Below the pieces are notes generated by a model, which was given only the letters and a program-made list of their open reading frames with translations, had not been told where the DNA came from and did no database searches. DNA of 64,000 bases from CAYGOC01 sp964351495 (GTDB lineage Bacteria > Chlamydiota > Chlamydiia > Chlamydiales > SM23-39). Position 1 is the first letter of the stretch, and each line of letters begins with the position of its first letter. The stretch spans positions 21,576 through 85,575 of the forward strand of contig CAYGOC010000009.1 in assembly GCA_964351495.1 (NCBI GenBank), in the 5' to 3' direction. Of the stretch, positions 41,132-50,537 are shown piece by piece. The position numbers were made by a program, and so were the translations under genes.

Positions 41132-43228
41132 ATGGCATACGCAAAAAAAGGAAGAAGAAACACCGGATATAAAAAGAAAATCCAGGAGGCTTTATCAAAC
41201 GGTCCTTTAGGGGAAAAAGAGCTTGTAAAAAAGTTAAAAATTCCCCATGCCTCGTACAACCAATTTTTGCAAGAGATCAAAAAGCTATCCCGAGAAAAGA
41301 TCCTCTCCTTCCGAAATCAAAAATACCATCTTGAGCAAAGAGGAAAAAAAGTAGTAGGAACCATCTCTGTTCATCCTAGAGGGTTTGGGTTTGTTATTCC
41401 TAAAAATAGGCAAGAATTTGCCAAAGATGTGTTTATCCCTAAAAAGTTTATGAAAGGGGCTATAGATGGAGATTTGGTAGAAATAGAAGTAAACATGGCT
41501 CCTTCTAAAAAAGGGTTTGAAGGGAAGGTTATCCAGATTGTCAAACGAGGAAAAAAAACCTTAGTAGGAACTGTTCTGCAAAAACAAGGAGAAGGCTACC
41601 TTCTTTTTTGTTCTGCCCTAAAAGAGGAGAAAAGAGTCCTTTTACAAGAAAAAACAGAAGAGCTTCAAATAGGAGATAGAGTCTCTGTAAAGGTTACAAA
41701 TTGGGGAGAAGACAAAGGGGTTATCCTAACCTCTTTAGAGAAGAAAATAGGCTCTATTTTTGATCCTAAAACCGATATTTCTTCTGCTTTAGAAGAGTTT
41801 CAAATAGAAAAAAACTTCCCTAAAGAAGCAGAAGAAGAAGCACAAAGCAAAGGCTCTTCTGTTTCAAAAGAAGATGCTAAAAATAGGATAGATTACACTC
41901 ATTTAGAAACCATTACCATTGATCCTAAAACGGCAAAGGACTTTGATGATGCTATTTCCTTAGAGAAAGAGGGTTCTACCATCCATTTATACGTTCATAT
42001 AGCTGACGTCGCCCATTATGTAAAAGCAGGAACAACCCTAGATAAAATAGCGCTTCAAAGAGCAAACTCCACCTATTTTCCGGGAAGATGCGTGCCTATG
42101 CTACCGGAGGCTTTATCAAACGGTCTTTGCAGTTTAAAACCGGAAGTTATCCGCCTAGCTGTAACAGTTAAGATGAGTTTTTCAAAAGAAGGGGAACTTA
42201 TAGACACCAAAATTGATCGCTCCTCTATCTTGAGTAAAAAGCGTTTTAGCTATGAAGAGGCTTTTTCTGTCTTACAAAAAAAACAAGAAAGTCCCTACCT
42301 TCCTCTTTTAGAAGATCTGGTTTTTCTTTGTTCTCTTTTAAAAAAGAAAAGAACAGAAAGGGGCAGTATTGACTTTGCTCTTTCTGAAGCGTCGGTTGTA
42401 GTAGATGACAAGGAAGATCCAACTCATATTGAGGTTCATGAGTATGATATCACCCATCAAATGGTAGAAGAGTTTATGCTTAAGGCCAATGAGGTGATCG
42501 CATCTACTCTTTTTGAAAGGGGTCTTTCGTTAATCTTCCGCATTCATGAGAGCCCTTCTTTAGAAACCTTGGAAGACTTTTATCAAACGGTCCATCTTTT
42601 AGGCTTTTCTCTTCCTGACAATCCCTCTATACAAGACTTGCAAAAGCTTTTTTTAGAAGCGAAGGGATCTCCTTTTTTTCATAGGCTCTCTGTCGCTTTT
42701 ATTCGTAGTATGAAGCTGGCTTTATATTCTGTAGAGAATATAGGACACTACGGCTTAGCTCTTACCTATTATACCCATTTTACCAGTCCCATTCGGAGGT
42801 ATTCTGATCTTATAATTAGCAGGCTTTTATTTGATGAGCCTTTTGATACTGATTTGATTCAAATAGCTAGCCACTGCTCTGAGAAAGAAAGAAATTCTAT
42901 GAAGGCAGAGCAAACGGTAATTTCTATGAAAAAACTGCGTCTTTTAGAAAAAGCCTATAAAGGCTCCCCTGAAAAACTTTATGTAGCTACGATTACCAGA
43001 GTAAAGCCTTCGCATCTTTTTTTTGAGTTAGAAGAATTTTTCTTCGAAGGCAAGTTTTCCTTTTCTGATATAGATTTAGACTATTTTAATTTTTTAGAAG
43101 AAAAAGCAGCTTGGATAGGAAGAGACAGAGGGGTCACTCTTGCTCAGGGGGATAAAATCTTGGTTTCTTTGAAAGATGTCGATCTACTAAAGCAAGAAGC
43201 CTCCTTTTTATTTTCAAAAAAAATATAA
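41132..43228 (+). CDS. rnr: ribonuclease R
   Basis: The 698-residue 3'-5' exoribonuclease of the RNB family has an N-terminal winged-helix region (about 15-65), cold-shock domains (about 75-230), and an RNB catalytic core with the metal-binding Asp cluster at Asp264, Asp270, Asp272 and Asp273 (DPKTAKDFDDAIS). The region GHYGLALTYYTHFTSPIRRYSDL is also diagnostic. The C-terminal S1 domain is present but degenerate. It degrades structured RNA and takes part in rRNA quality control. Confidence 0.95.
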   Translation: MAYAKKGRRNTGYKKKIQEALSNGPLGEKELVKKLKIPHASYNQFLQEIKKLSREKILSFRNQKYHLEQRGKKVVGTISVHPRGFGFVIPKNRQEFAKDVFIPKKFMKGAIDGDLVEIEVNMAPSKKGFEGKVIQIVKRGKKTLVGTVLQKQGEGYLLFCSALKEEKRVLLQEKTEELQIGDRVSVKVTNWGEDKGVILTSLEKKIGSIFDPKTDISSALEEFQIEKNFPKEAEEEAQSKGSSVSKEDAKNRIDYTHLETITIDPKTAKDFDDAISLEKEGSTIHLYVHIADVAHYVKAGTTLDKIALQRANSTYFPGRCVPMLPEALSNGLCSLKPEVIRLAVTVKMSFSKEGELIDTKIDRSSILSKKRFSYEEAFSVLQKKQESPYLPLLEDLVFLCSLLKKKRTERGSIDFALSEASVVVDDKEDPTHIEVHEYDITHQMVEEFMLKANEVIASTLFERGLSLIFRIHESPSLETLEDFYQTVHLLGFSLPDNPSIQDLQKLFLEAKGSPFFHRLSVAFIRSMKLALYSVENIGHYGLALTYYTHFTSPIRRYSDLIISRLLFDEPFDTDLIQIASHCSEKERNSMKAEQTVISMKKLRLLEKAYKGSPEKLYVATITRVKPSHLFFELEEFFFEGKFSFSDIDLDYFNFLEEKAAWIGRDRGVTLAQGDKILVSLKDVDLLKQEASFLFSKKI

Positions 43229-43282
43229 CTCCCCTTTTGAAACTCTTGCTAAATAAAGAAAAACCAAGAAAAATGAGGCTCT

Positions 43283-43927
43283 ATGAGGAAGTACTTTTTT
43301 ACGGGACTCGTGATTCTTTTACCGCTTACGGTAACAATTGCTGTTGCTGTATTTCTGGTAAATTTTTTAACCAAACCTTTTCTTGGATTTGTTAGCCATT
43401 TCCTATCTCTAACGAAGCTTCAAAGCTACCAGATTTTAATGATCCCTCCTGAAAAGCTCATTCGATATGGAAGTCAGTTTTTGATTTTAATCGGGCTTTT
43501 TCTTATCACCATTTTACTAGGGTTTATTGGGAGATGGTTTATTTTTCGGTTTTTCTTCTCTATATCAGATAAAATCATCCAAAGAATTCCTCTTGTAAAC
43601 AAAGTGTATAAGACAACTCAAGACATTATTAAAAACTTGTTTGCCTCTGATAAAAACTCCTTTAAGCAAGTTGTTTTAGTTCCCTTTCCCTACAGAGGGG
43701 TATATTCTATTGGTCTCATTTCAGGAGCTTCCCCTCACAGTTGTGAAGTTTCTGTTCAAAGTCCTTTGGTTTCTGTTTTTGTCCCTACCACTCCCAATCC
43801 TACAACAGGGTTCCTTTTGATGTTTAAAAAAGAGGATTTGATCTTAATTGATATGACAACGGAGGATGCTGTTAAGTATATTGTTTCTTGTGGTGTGATT
43901 ATTCCTGAAAAGAAGGAGCTTTCTTGA
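43283..43927 (+). CDS. DUF502-family membrane protein (first of tandem pair)
   Basis: The 214-residue protein has two membrane helices (about 6-28 and 64-88) and a C-terminal soluble domain containing GVYSIGLISG and VFVPTTPNPTTGFLLM, the DUF502 signature (F-V-P-T-T-P-x-P-T-x-G). The function of the family is unknown. It overlaps the next, paralogous gene by 4 nt. Confidence 0.88.
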   Translation: MRKYFFTGLVILLPLTVTIAVAVFLVNFLTKPFLGFVSHFLSLTKLQSYQILMIPPEKLIRYGSQFLILIGLFLITILLGFIGRWFIFRFFFSISDKIIQRIPLVNKVYKTTQDIIKNLFASDKNSFKQVVLVPFPYRGVYSIGLISGASPHSCEVSVQSPLVSVFVPTTPNPTTGFLLMFKKEDLILIDMTTEDAVKYIVSCGVIIPEKKELS

Positions 43928-44550
43928 GGCGCTACTTTTTTACGGGATTGATTATTCTTCTTCCTTTAACTCTTACCTTTTGGCTTTTTTGGTATTTGCT
44001 CGAGCTTTTTACCTCACCTTTTTTACCCATCTTACTCAAGAAAATCTCCCTTTACTACCCTTATATTCCTCATGATTTGGTATCATTGATTTCTAGGATA
44101 TCTGTTCTACTTTTATTGATTGTATTTACTTTTTTTTTGGGTCTTATTGCGAGGTGGTTTTTTATCCGCTCTCTTTTATCTCTTACGCAAAAGATCTTTT
44201 CCAGGCTTCCTGTGATTCGGAGTGTTTACCGGGTTTCTAAAGATATTATCAGCGCTTTTTTTACGGAGAAAAAATCAGAAGCATTTCGAAATCCCACTAT
44301 AGTTCCTTTCCCAGAAAAGGGGATCTATTCGGTAGGGTTTGAAACAGGTCTTGTCCCTGCTTGTTGCCAGGAAAAGGTACAAGAGCCTTTAAAGACGGTC
44401 TTTGTTCCCACAGCTCCCCATCCTATATCGGGCTACCTTTTGATGGTTCCTGAAAAGGAGTTAAAAAAGAGCTCCATGACCAATGAGGAAGCCTTACAGT
44501 TTACTATCTCTTGCGGACTTATAAATTTTGAGTCGAAATCAAAGTCTTAA
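43924..44550 (+). CDS. DUF502-family membrane protein (second of tandem pair)
   Basis: The 208-residue paralogue of the preceding gene shares the same start (RRYFFTGLIILLPLTLT versus RKYFFTGLVILLPLTVT), two membrane helices and VFVPTAPHPISGYLLM near the end. It begins at TTG 43924, overlapping the previous stop (TTGA). The pair is a tandem duplication that has diverged substantially, so the two copies may form a hetero-oligomer. The role is unknown. Confidence 0.87.
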   Translation: MRRYFFTGLIILLPLTLTFWLFWYLLELFTSPFLPILLKKISLYYPYIPHDLVSLISRISVLLLLIVFTFFLGLIARWFFIRSLLSLTQKIFSRLPVIRSVYRVSKDIISAFFTEKKSEAFRNPTIVPFPEKGIYSVGFETGLVPACCQEKVQEPLKTVFVPTAPHPISGYLLMVPEKELKKSSMTNEEALQFTISCGLINFESKSKS

Positions 44551-44571
44551 TTAAAAAATTAAATTCTTATT

Positions 44572-44976
44572 ATGAGATTTACCTATCCTCTTAAAACCAG
44601 ATATTCCGAAACGGCCCAAGATGGGATTGTTCACCATAGCTCTTTTGTTGTTTATCTAGAGGTAGCAAGGTGCGCTTTTTTTGAAAAAATAGGGTGTGAT
44701 ATTAACAAATTAGAGAAAAAAGGGATCTTTTCTCCTGTTGTAAACCTCTCTGTAGAATACAAAAAGCCTTTATACTCATTAGAAGAAATTGAAGTTACTA
44801 TCTTTGTAGAGAAGGTCTCTAAAGTTCGGTTCCATTTGGGATACCAAGTGTTTCGTAAAAATGTCTTAGTAGCCAAAGCTACAAGTACCCATTGTTTTGT
44901 GGATAGCTCTTTTAAACCGATTCCTCTTTTTAAAGAGATACTAGCTTCTTTACAAACCTTCCCCCCTTCTCTTTAG
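44572..44976 (+). CDS. acyl-CoA thioesterase, YbgC/FadM hotdog family
   Basis: The 134-residue hotdog-fold protein starts with the family signature RYSETAQDGIVHHSSFVVYLEVAR, in which the catalytic Asp precedes Gly-Ile-Val. VEYKKPLYSLEEIEV and a C-terminal THCFVD follow. Such enzymes hydrolyse short or branched acyl-CoA or 4-hydroxybenzoyl-CoA thioesters. The exact substrate is not evident. Confidence 0.9.
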   Translation: MRFTYPLKTRYSETAQDGIVHHSSFVVYLEVARCAFFEKIGCDINKLEKKGIFSPVVNLSVEYKKPLYSLEEIEVTIFVEKVSKVRFHLGYQVFRKNVLVAKATSTHCFVDSSFKPIPLFKEILASLQTFPPSL

Positions 44977-45109
44977 GCTATCCCTACCTTAAAATTTAAT
45001 ATAAGCATATTATAATTAAAATCTTACAAAAAAACAATGGAAATTCGTTGATTCAAACTCGAATTTCCTGGAAAATCGAGTCTAAGGAAACTATTTTACT
45101 AAGGCCCTC

Positions 45110-46297
45110 ATGAAGCTGATTCGCAGATCTTTAGAAGCAAGACTTTCTCAAATTTTAAAAAGAGGCAAAAGCGTTTTACTTCTTGGGCCTCGACAAACCG
45201 GTAAAACCACACTCATCAGTCAATACAAAGCTGATCTAGAAATTACTCTACTAATTGCAAAAATTAGAAGAAGTTATGAAGCGGATCCAGACCAGCTGAT
45301 TCGAGAGATTCAATATTTGCATAAAAAAAAGGGGGGGGTCCCTTTAATCATTATTGATGAAGTGCAAAAAGTACCCGCTTTGATGGATGGTATTCAATAT
45401 CTTATTGATAAAAAATTAGGACAATTTATTTTAACTGGCTCTTCTGCTCGAAAGCTGCGGAACAACAAAAACATCAATCTTCTTCCGGGCCGCATTATTC
45501 AGCTTTATCTAGATCCCTTTACCATAGAAGAAGCTCCTCTTCCTCATCCTTCTGTGGAAGATTTTTTGCTATTTGGGTCTTTACCTGCTATTTATTTGGA
45601 AACAGATCCTGCCATCAAGGAGGAAGAACTGAATTCTTATGTGGATTTATACCTGGAAGAAGAAGTTAGAGCTGAAGCTCTTGTAAGAGATATAGGATCT
45701 TTTGAAAGTTTTCTTGAACTTGCAGCTATGGAATCTGGAAATATTGTGAATTTTGATAAAATTTCTCAAGATATTGGAGTGGCAAGAACTACTATAGCTG
45801 CTTATTATCAAGTTTTAGAAGACTGTCTAATTGCGGAACGGATAGAGCCCTATAATAAAACAACAACACGAAAAAAATTAACCAAATCTCCTAAATACCT
45901 GTTATTTGATTTAGGACTTAGGCGGATCGCAGCAAAAGAGCCTTCCCTATTACCCCCAAAGCTTTTAGGCTCTCTTTTTGAGCAGTTTATTGGACTGGAA
46001 CTGATCCGTTGGGCTCGTATGCAAAAAACAAAAACCTCGGTTCATTTTTGGAGGGATTCCTCCGGGCCAGAAGTGGACTGGTTGCTTTGTCGTGATAAAA
46101 AACTTCTTCCTATAGAAGTAAAGTGGACTGAAAAACCCTCATTCAGAGATGCTAAGCATCTTGATTTGTTTCTACAGGAATACCCTAATGCAGAGCAAGG
46201 ATACGTTGTATGCCGGGTATCGCAACCGCAAACTCTTTCAAAAGGAATTGAAGCTATTTCTTGGACAGATTTAATAGCCCGATTACATTGTTGGTAA
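45110..46297 (+). CDS. AAA ATPase with C-terminal DUF4143 domain
   Basis: The 395-residue protein has Walker A LLGPRQTGKTT (about 25-35), Walker B PLIIIDEVQKVP (about 82-93) and sensor-1 FILTGSSARKLR. A winged-helix-like middle is followed by DUF4143, which includes a PD-(D/E)xK-like element EVDWLL-x8-LPIEVKW. These standalone ATPases are widespread, patchily distributed accessory genes of unknown role. The ~130-bp AT-rich leader and position between core genes fit later acquisition (inference). Confidence 0.88.
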   Translation: MKLIRRSLEARLSQILKRGKSVLLLGPRQTGKTTLISQYKADLEITLLIAKIRRSYEADPDQLIREIQYLHKKKGGVPLIIIDEVQKVPALMDGIQYLIDKKLGQFILTGSSARKLRNNKNINLLPGRIIQLYLDPFTIEEAPLPHPSVEDFLLFGSLPAIYLETDPAIKEEELNSYVDLYLEEEVRAEALVRDIGSFESFLELAAMESGNIVNFDKISQDIGVARTTIAAYYQVLEDCLIAERIEPYNKTTTRKKLTKSPKYLLFDLGLRRIAAKEPSLLPPKLLGSLFEQFIGLELIRWARMQKTKTSVHFWRDSSGPEVDWLLCRDKKLLPIEVKWTEKPSFRDAKHLDLFLQEYPNAEQGYVVCRVSQPQTLSKGIEAISWTDLIARLHCW

Positions 46298-46346
46298 GAT
46301 CCTTATTGATTGCAGAAGAAAATAGCCCTCTATATCATGAATCTTT

Positions 46347-46754
46347 ATGAGTCCCAAAGTTCTTTTTTATTTAGTGAAGACAAACACCCAAAAGCTAGAA
46401 AGAATCTTATTTCTAGCAAAAAAACATTATGAGAAAAAAGAGCCCTTTTTATTGCTAGCGCCAGATCACAAGTCTGCTACCTTTTTAGATGAGTTTTTAT
46501 GGAGGGTCCCGGAGTTTTTACCTCATGTATTTTCTAACGAGTCTTGTAAAGATTTTCTTGTAATTACCACCAAAAGAGAAAACTTTTTACAAGCCAAAGC
46601 GGTTTTAAACCTATGGCCTACCCCCTTTTTACAGGAAAATAGCCCCTTGGTTTATGAACTAGAAGACCTTACTTCTCCTGTAAAGAAGAGCCTTTCCCAA
46701 AAAAAATTTGAGGCTTATAGAGAAGAAAAATTTGTGATTGAGTCCCAAGTATAA
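46347..46754 (+). CDS. holC: DNA polymerase III chi subunit-like protein
   Basis: The 135-residue protein matches the layout of HolC: an N-terminal VLFYLVKTNTQKLERIL, then FLLLAPDHKSATFLDEFLWRVP and the FLPH segment. In HolC this region is the 'vlvlcdd..ra..LDe.LW..p...FlPH' core. Chi links the clamp loader to SSB. Similarity is moderate and the C-terminus (about 100-135) is lysine-rich and unlike E. coli. Confidence 0.6.
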   Translation: MSPKVLFYLVKTNTQKLERILFLAKKHYEKKEPFLLLAPDHKSATFLDEFLWRVPEFLPHVFSNESCKDFLVITTKRENFLQAKAVLNLWPTPFLQENSPLVYELEDLTSPVKKSLSQKKFEAYREEKFVIESQV

Positions 46755-46817
46755 ATCTACTTGCTTTCCGAAGTAAAAAATCCTATACTTGCCCCTTTAA
46801 AGCATGGGGAACTTTGT

Positions 46818-46991
46818 ATGACAAGAATTAGCAAACAGTCCAAAAGAAGAATGCTCTCTCCCAAAAACAGGAAAAAGCCAAGCCCAAAAACAGGCCCTAA
46901 GAAAGATCTTCTTCAAATGGGTTATAAAGAACATTTTAATGCGGTCTCCTCGAATGAGGCAAAAAACTCCTTTATAGCAAGAGTGAAATAG
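46818..46991 (+). CDS. small basic protein, unknown
   Basis: From ATG 46818 the 57-residue product (MTRISKQSKRRMLSPKNRKK...) is strongly basic and Pro/Lys-rich, ending GYKEHFNAVSSNEAKNSFIARVK. Nucleic-acid or ribosome binding is a reasonable guess from composition only. An upstream in-frame start at 46761 would add 19 residues of no clear character. It lies 9 bp before the next small basic gene and may be co-transcribed with it. Confidence 0.55.
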   Translation: MTRISKQSKRRMLSPKNRKKPSPKTGPKKDLLQMGYKEHFNAVSSNEAKNSFIARVK

Positions 46992-47000
46992 GATAGGTAT

Positions 47001-47159
47001 ATGTCAAGACATCAAAGCTACGGAAAGGCCAACAAAGGGGCCAAAAAAAGAAACGTATTGAAAAGATTTGAAAGAGTAAAAGTCTTAAAAGAAAAAGGTC
47101 TTTGGGGAGAAAAGGTTACTACAAGAGTAACGGGGCTTCCTAAAACGGCTTCTAAATAA
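47001..47159 (+). CDS. Chlamydiae/Verrucomicrobia small basic protein
   Basis: The 52-residue ORF MSRHQSYGKANKGAKKRNVL continues KRFERVKVLKEKGLWGEK and ends GLPKTASK. This matches my recollection of the small basic protein family restricted to Chlamydiae and Verrucomicrobia (RNVLKR-x-ER-x2-x-LKE...GLPK). GGATAGGTAT upstream offers a ribosome site. Its function is unknown, and a ribosome-associated role has been suggested from its genomic context. It supports the phylum assignment. Confidence 0.8.
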   Translation: MSRHQSYGKANKGAKKRNVLKRFERVKVLKEKGLWGEKVTTRVTGLPKTASK

Positions 47160-47242
47160 TTTTTTCTGAATAAATTCATGCCCAAAAAAGAAAAAAAAGG
47201 GTATTTCTTTTTAAATATGAAGAAAGAAGAGACCCTATAGCC

Positions 47243-48544
47243 TTGTTTACCTCTATTTTTTTCTCCTTTTTTTTCTTTTTTGGACTTTTTTGCCTTGAAG
47301 CACTCTCTTCTTTACAGACTTTTTGGGGAAGGTATAGAACCAAGCAGTTCTTGTGGAAAAGACCCAAAGCTTTCTTTTTTCGTCTATTCTTGCAACGATT
47401 TTTCTCTAGAGAGCTTTTAGAAAACTTATTTACTTCTATTCATTTTACCAGGTATCTCCTCTTTTTTTTCTATGGAGGTTTCGTTTTTTTCTACCTATCT
47501 GCAAAAATAGAAACGCGCTCTTTTTTCTTACAACTAGCTTCCTTTCTAGCCTTGGGAGTAGCTTCTTTTGCAGCGTGTTTTTTAATGCGTATTTTTACTT
47601 TTTATAGACCCTTTTTTTTTGCCTCTTTTTTTGCTTTTTTCTCTTCTTTCTATCTTTTTTTATTTTTCCCTATTGTAGCTATTTTTTTAAAAATCCATCA
47701 AAAGATCCTATCGCATAAAAGAACCCCTAGTATCCCCTACTTTAAAGACCAACTCCAAGAGATGTTAAAAGAATCGGATTTCTCTTTGAAAATAGAACCC
47801 TCTGATGCAAAGCTTCTTTCTTCTTTTATTCTTTTTAAAGATAGAATCGCAAAGGAGATCATGGTCCCTAGAATTAACATTGCGGCTCTTTCTTCTAAAA
47901 CCAGCTTACAAGACTCTATTAAACTTTTTGAAACAGAAAATTACAGTAGAGTTCCTGTTTACCAAGAGACGTTAGACCATATTATTGGCGTGCTTCTTTT
48001 TAAAGATGTACTCAAAGCTTTTTCTGAAAACATGGAAGAGAAGAAAAAATCTTTACAAGACCCGGTTGAGACCTTAATTAAGCCGGTAATCTACGTTCCT
48101 GAAAACAAAAAAATCTCTCATCTTTTGCAAGAATTTCGGGCTAAGCAGAGACATTTAGCTATTGTCGTAGATGAATATGGAGGGACAGAAGGGATTGTGA
48201 CTATAGAAGATGTTTTAGAAGAGCTTGTAGGAGAGATCGAAGATGAGTATGACTTGGATACGGAAAAACAATACTGGAAACTTCCCGGAGGCGACTGGAT
48301 TGTAGATGCGAAGATGAGCATCTTAGATCTAGAAGATAAATTAAACATCCATATACCCCCTCATCCCGACTATGAAACTATAGGAGGCTATATGTTCCAT
48401 AGAGCGGGATCTATACCCCCTAAGGGATGGACCATTCATCATGATCAATTTATTTTAGAAGTACTTAATACGACAGAAAGATCTATAGAAAAAATTCGAA
48501 TCACTCTTAGAAAAATAGAAGAAGAGGATTCCAAGAAGAAATAG
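47243..48544 (+). CDS. CorC/HlyC-type CBS-domain membrane protein
   Basis: The 433-residue protein has an N-terminal membrane half (helices at about 1-22, 70-90, 95-115 and 122-150), then two CBS domains (KEIMVPRINIAAL; VIYVPENKKISHLL, HLAIVVDEYGGTEGIVTIEDVLEELVGEIEDEYD) and a C-terminal CorC_HlyC domain. This is the YfjD/TlyC/CNNM-like layout, usually linked to divalent-cation transport. The N-terminus is unusually Phe-rich. The start is TTG at 47243. Confidence 0.87.
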   Translation: MFTSIFFSFFFFFGLFCLEALSSLQTFWGRYRTKQFLWKRPKAFFFRLFLQRFFSRELLENLFTSIHFTRYLLFFFYGGFVFFYLSAKIETRSFFLQLASFLALGVASFAACFLMRIFTFYRPFFFASFFAFFSSFYLFLFFPIVAIFLKIHQKILSHKRTPSIPYFKDQLQEMLKESDFSLKIEPSDAKLLSSFILFKDRIAKEIMVPRINIAALSSKTSLQDSIKLFETENYSRVPVYQETLDHIIGVLLFKDVLKAFSENMEEKKKSLQDPVETLIKPVIYVPENKKISHLLQEFRAKQRHLAIVVDEYGGTEGIVTIEDVLEELVGEIEDEYDLDTEKQYWKLPGGDWIVDAKMSILDLEDKLNIHIPPHPDYETIGGYMFHRAGSIPPKGWTIHHDQFILEVLNTTERSIEKIRITLRKIEEEDSKKK

Positions 48545-48619
48545 TTTTGCCAAACAAAGTCTTTTTGAGGCAAAATAGGGGGTAAAACCTAAAAACTTAC
48601 CAAAGTACAAGGAGATTTC

Positions 48620-50506
48620 ATGAGACGTTCTATTTGTGTTACCAGCCCAAATGCGGCTTTAGCAGGAGAGAAGTCTTTATGGTCTTTTGCGTATACTACT
48701 TCTTCTGCTCTTCCTAAAGGGGCAAAGATTTTATTCGACTTGGTCAGTTTAGGACGTCCTTTTGATTGGGCTATTCCTTCTACTGATTTAAAGCAAAAAG
48801 ACAATGTAATCTGGGCCGAAGCAAAAGGAAATATCCTCTCTGCTAAAAAAGCAGAAGAAATGCCTTTTAGCTTAGGACGATTTGAGTTTTTGCTTCCTGT
48901 TGACTTAAAAATGGGAGACACCCTCACTGTATGTATCGGAGGTCCTTCTAAAGAAAAAGGAAACCGATGCCAGACGCACATCCAAAGAAAACGCCCTTTT
49001 CATCTTTACATAGATCCTAAAGGGACGGGAGATTACAAAGAGCCGGAAATCTTTTACTTAGACATAAAAGGAAATGAACTAAGCCAAATTAGAATTCTTT
49101 CTCCTTCTTTAATTTCGAGAAACAAACGATTTGACGTAGTGGTTCGCTTCGAAGATGAATATGGAAACTTAACTTCAAAGGCTCCTGAAAAAACATTAAT
49201 AGAGCTAAGCTATGAGCACTTGCGGGAAAACTTAAACTGGAAGCTATTTGTTCCGGAAAGCGGTTTTATTACCCTACCTAATCTCTATTTTAACGAGCCT
49301 GGTGTTTATAAGATCCAACTGAAAGATTTAACTTCTAAAAAGCAATATTTTTCTAGCCCTATTAAATGTTATCCAGAGGGAGATTTTTCTCTTTTTTGGG
49401 GAGTTCTTCATGGAGAGTCTACTAGGTTTGATGCCTATACAGAACTAGAGCCTTGTCTTCGGTTTTTCCGGGATAATAAAGCGCTTCAATTTTATGGTCT
49501 TTCTCCTTTTGAAGAGGAAAAAGAGACCTCTTCCGATCAGTGGAAAAACATGAACACCCAAACTGCGGAGATGAATGAAGATGACCGTTTTTCTATTTTC
49601 CCGGGATTTCAGTATATAGGAGAAGAGGGAGAAGAAGGAATTAGGCACTTTATCTATTCTAAAGATAGTCGCCCCCTTCTGAGAAGAAAAGAGCCTAAGA
49701 CCAGCGGCTTAAAGAAAATTTACAAGATGTATCCTCTAAAAGAGATGCTGGCCATTCCCTCTTTTACTATGGGAGGTTCTTACTTTTATGATTTTAAAAA
49801 CTGGGATTCTTCGATAGAGAAAGTGGTGGAAATTTATAATGCTTGGGGCTCTTCTGAGTGTTTAGAAAAAGAGGGCAACTTAAGGCCGATTACGGGTAAA
49901 GGGAAAAAAAGCATCCAGGAAAACCCTAAAGGTTCGATTCAAAAAGCCCTAATGGAAGGACACCGCTTTGGTTTTGTGGCGGGAGGATTGGATGACAGAG
50001 GTATCTATAAAGACCTTTATGAGGCAGAGCAAGAGCAGTACTCACCGGGTCTTACTGCTATTTTTGCGAAAGATCATACAAGGGCCTCTATTTTTGAAGC
50101 CCTACAAGCAAAAAGATGCTATGCTACAACCGGCCCTAGAATGGTTATTGATTTTTCCGTAGCGCAAGAACCCATGGGATCTGAGTTAGACAACCGAAAA
50201 AAACCGGGTCTTGATTTTAATAGACATATTAAAGGGCACATCATTACCAGCTCCCCTATACAAGAGATACAAGTTCTTAGAAATGGGAAAGTTTTAACCT
50301 CCTTTTCTCCTAAAAATCTTGATTTTGAGTTTACCTATGATGATCAAGATGCAGTAGAAAAGATTGCTATAGAAGGAAAAAGAGAGCTTCCCTTCATCTT
50401 TTATTACTTAAGGATTATCCAGGAAGATAAAAATCTTGGATGGAGCTCTCCTATTTGGATCGACTTTCATCCTAGAAAAACAAAGGTAAAGAAAATTCTA
50501 AAATAG
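48620..50506 (+). CDS. DUF3604-family protein
   Basis: The 628-residue protein has WGVLHGES...AYTELEPCLRFFR, EEGIRHFIYSKDS, FVAGGLDDRGIY, GLTAIFAKDHTRASIFEALQAKRCYATTGPRMVIDF, the pattern of DUF3604 (a PHP-phosphoesterase-like family: W-G-D-L-H-x-H, ...G.GL.AVwA...tR..ifdAl..rrcYATTG.RI). The first conserved His motif reads WGVLHGES instead of WGDLHxHT, so metal ligands may be altered. No signal peptide is seen. AAGGAGA precedes the ATG by 5 nt. The reaction is unknown. Confidence 0.8.
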   Translation: MRRSICVTSPNAALAGEKSLWSFAYTTSSALPKGAKILFDLVSLGRPFDWAIPSTDLKQKDNVIWAEAKGNILSAKKAEEMPFSLGRFEFLLPVDLKMGDTLTVCIGGPSKEKGNRCQTHIQRKRPFHLYIDPKGTGDYKEPEIFYLDIKGNELSQIRILSPSLISRNKRFDVVVRFEDEYGNLTSKAPEKTLIELSYEHLRENLNWKLFVPESGFITLPNLYFNEPGVYKIQLKDLTSKKQYFSSPIKCYPEGDFSLFWGVLHGESTRFDAYTELEPCLRFFRDNKALQFYGLSPFEEEKETSSDQWKNMNTQTAEMNEDDRFSIFPGFQYIGEEGEEGIRHFIYSKDSRPLLRRKEPKTSGLKKIYKMYPLKEMLAIPSFTMGGSYFYDFKNWDSSIEKVVEIYNAWGSSECLEKEGNLRPITGKGKKSIQENPKGSIQKALMEGHRFGFVAGGLDDRGIYKDLYEAEQEQYSPGLTAIFAKDHTRASIFEALQAKRCYATTGPRMVIDFSVAQEPMGSELDNRKKPGLDFNRHIKGHIITSSPIQEIQVLRNGKVLTSFSPKNLDFEFTYDDQDAVEKIAIEGKRELPFIFYYLRIIQEDKNLGWSSPIWIDFHPRKTKVKKILK

Positions 50507-50537
50507 GACCTTTTTTTAAAAAAAGCGATACTCCAGA

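Noticed and set aside
48545..48575. TTTTGCC...GGCAAAA inverted repeat after the CorC-like gene
   Set aside because: The loop is about 17 nt and no T-run follows the stem, so a terminator is not supported.
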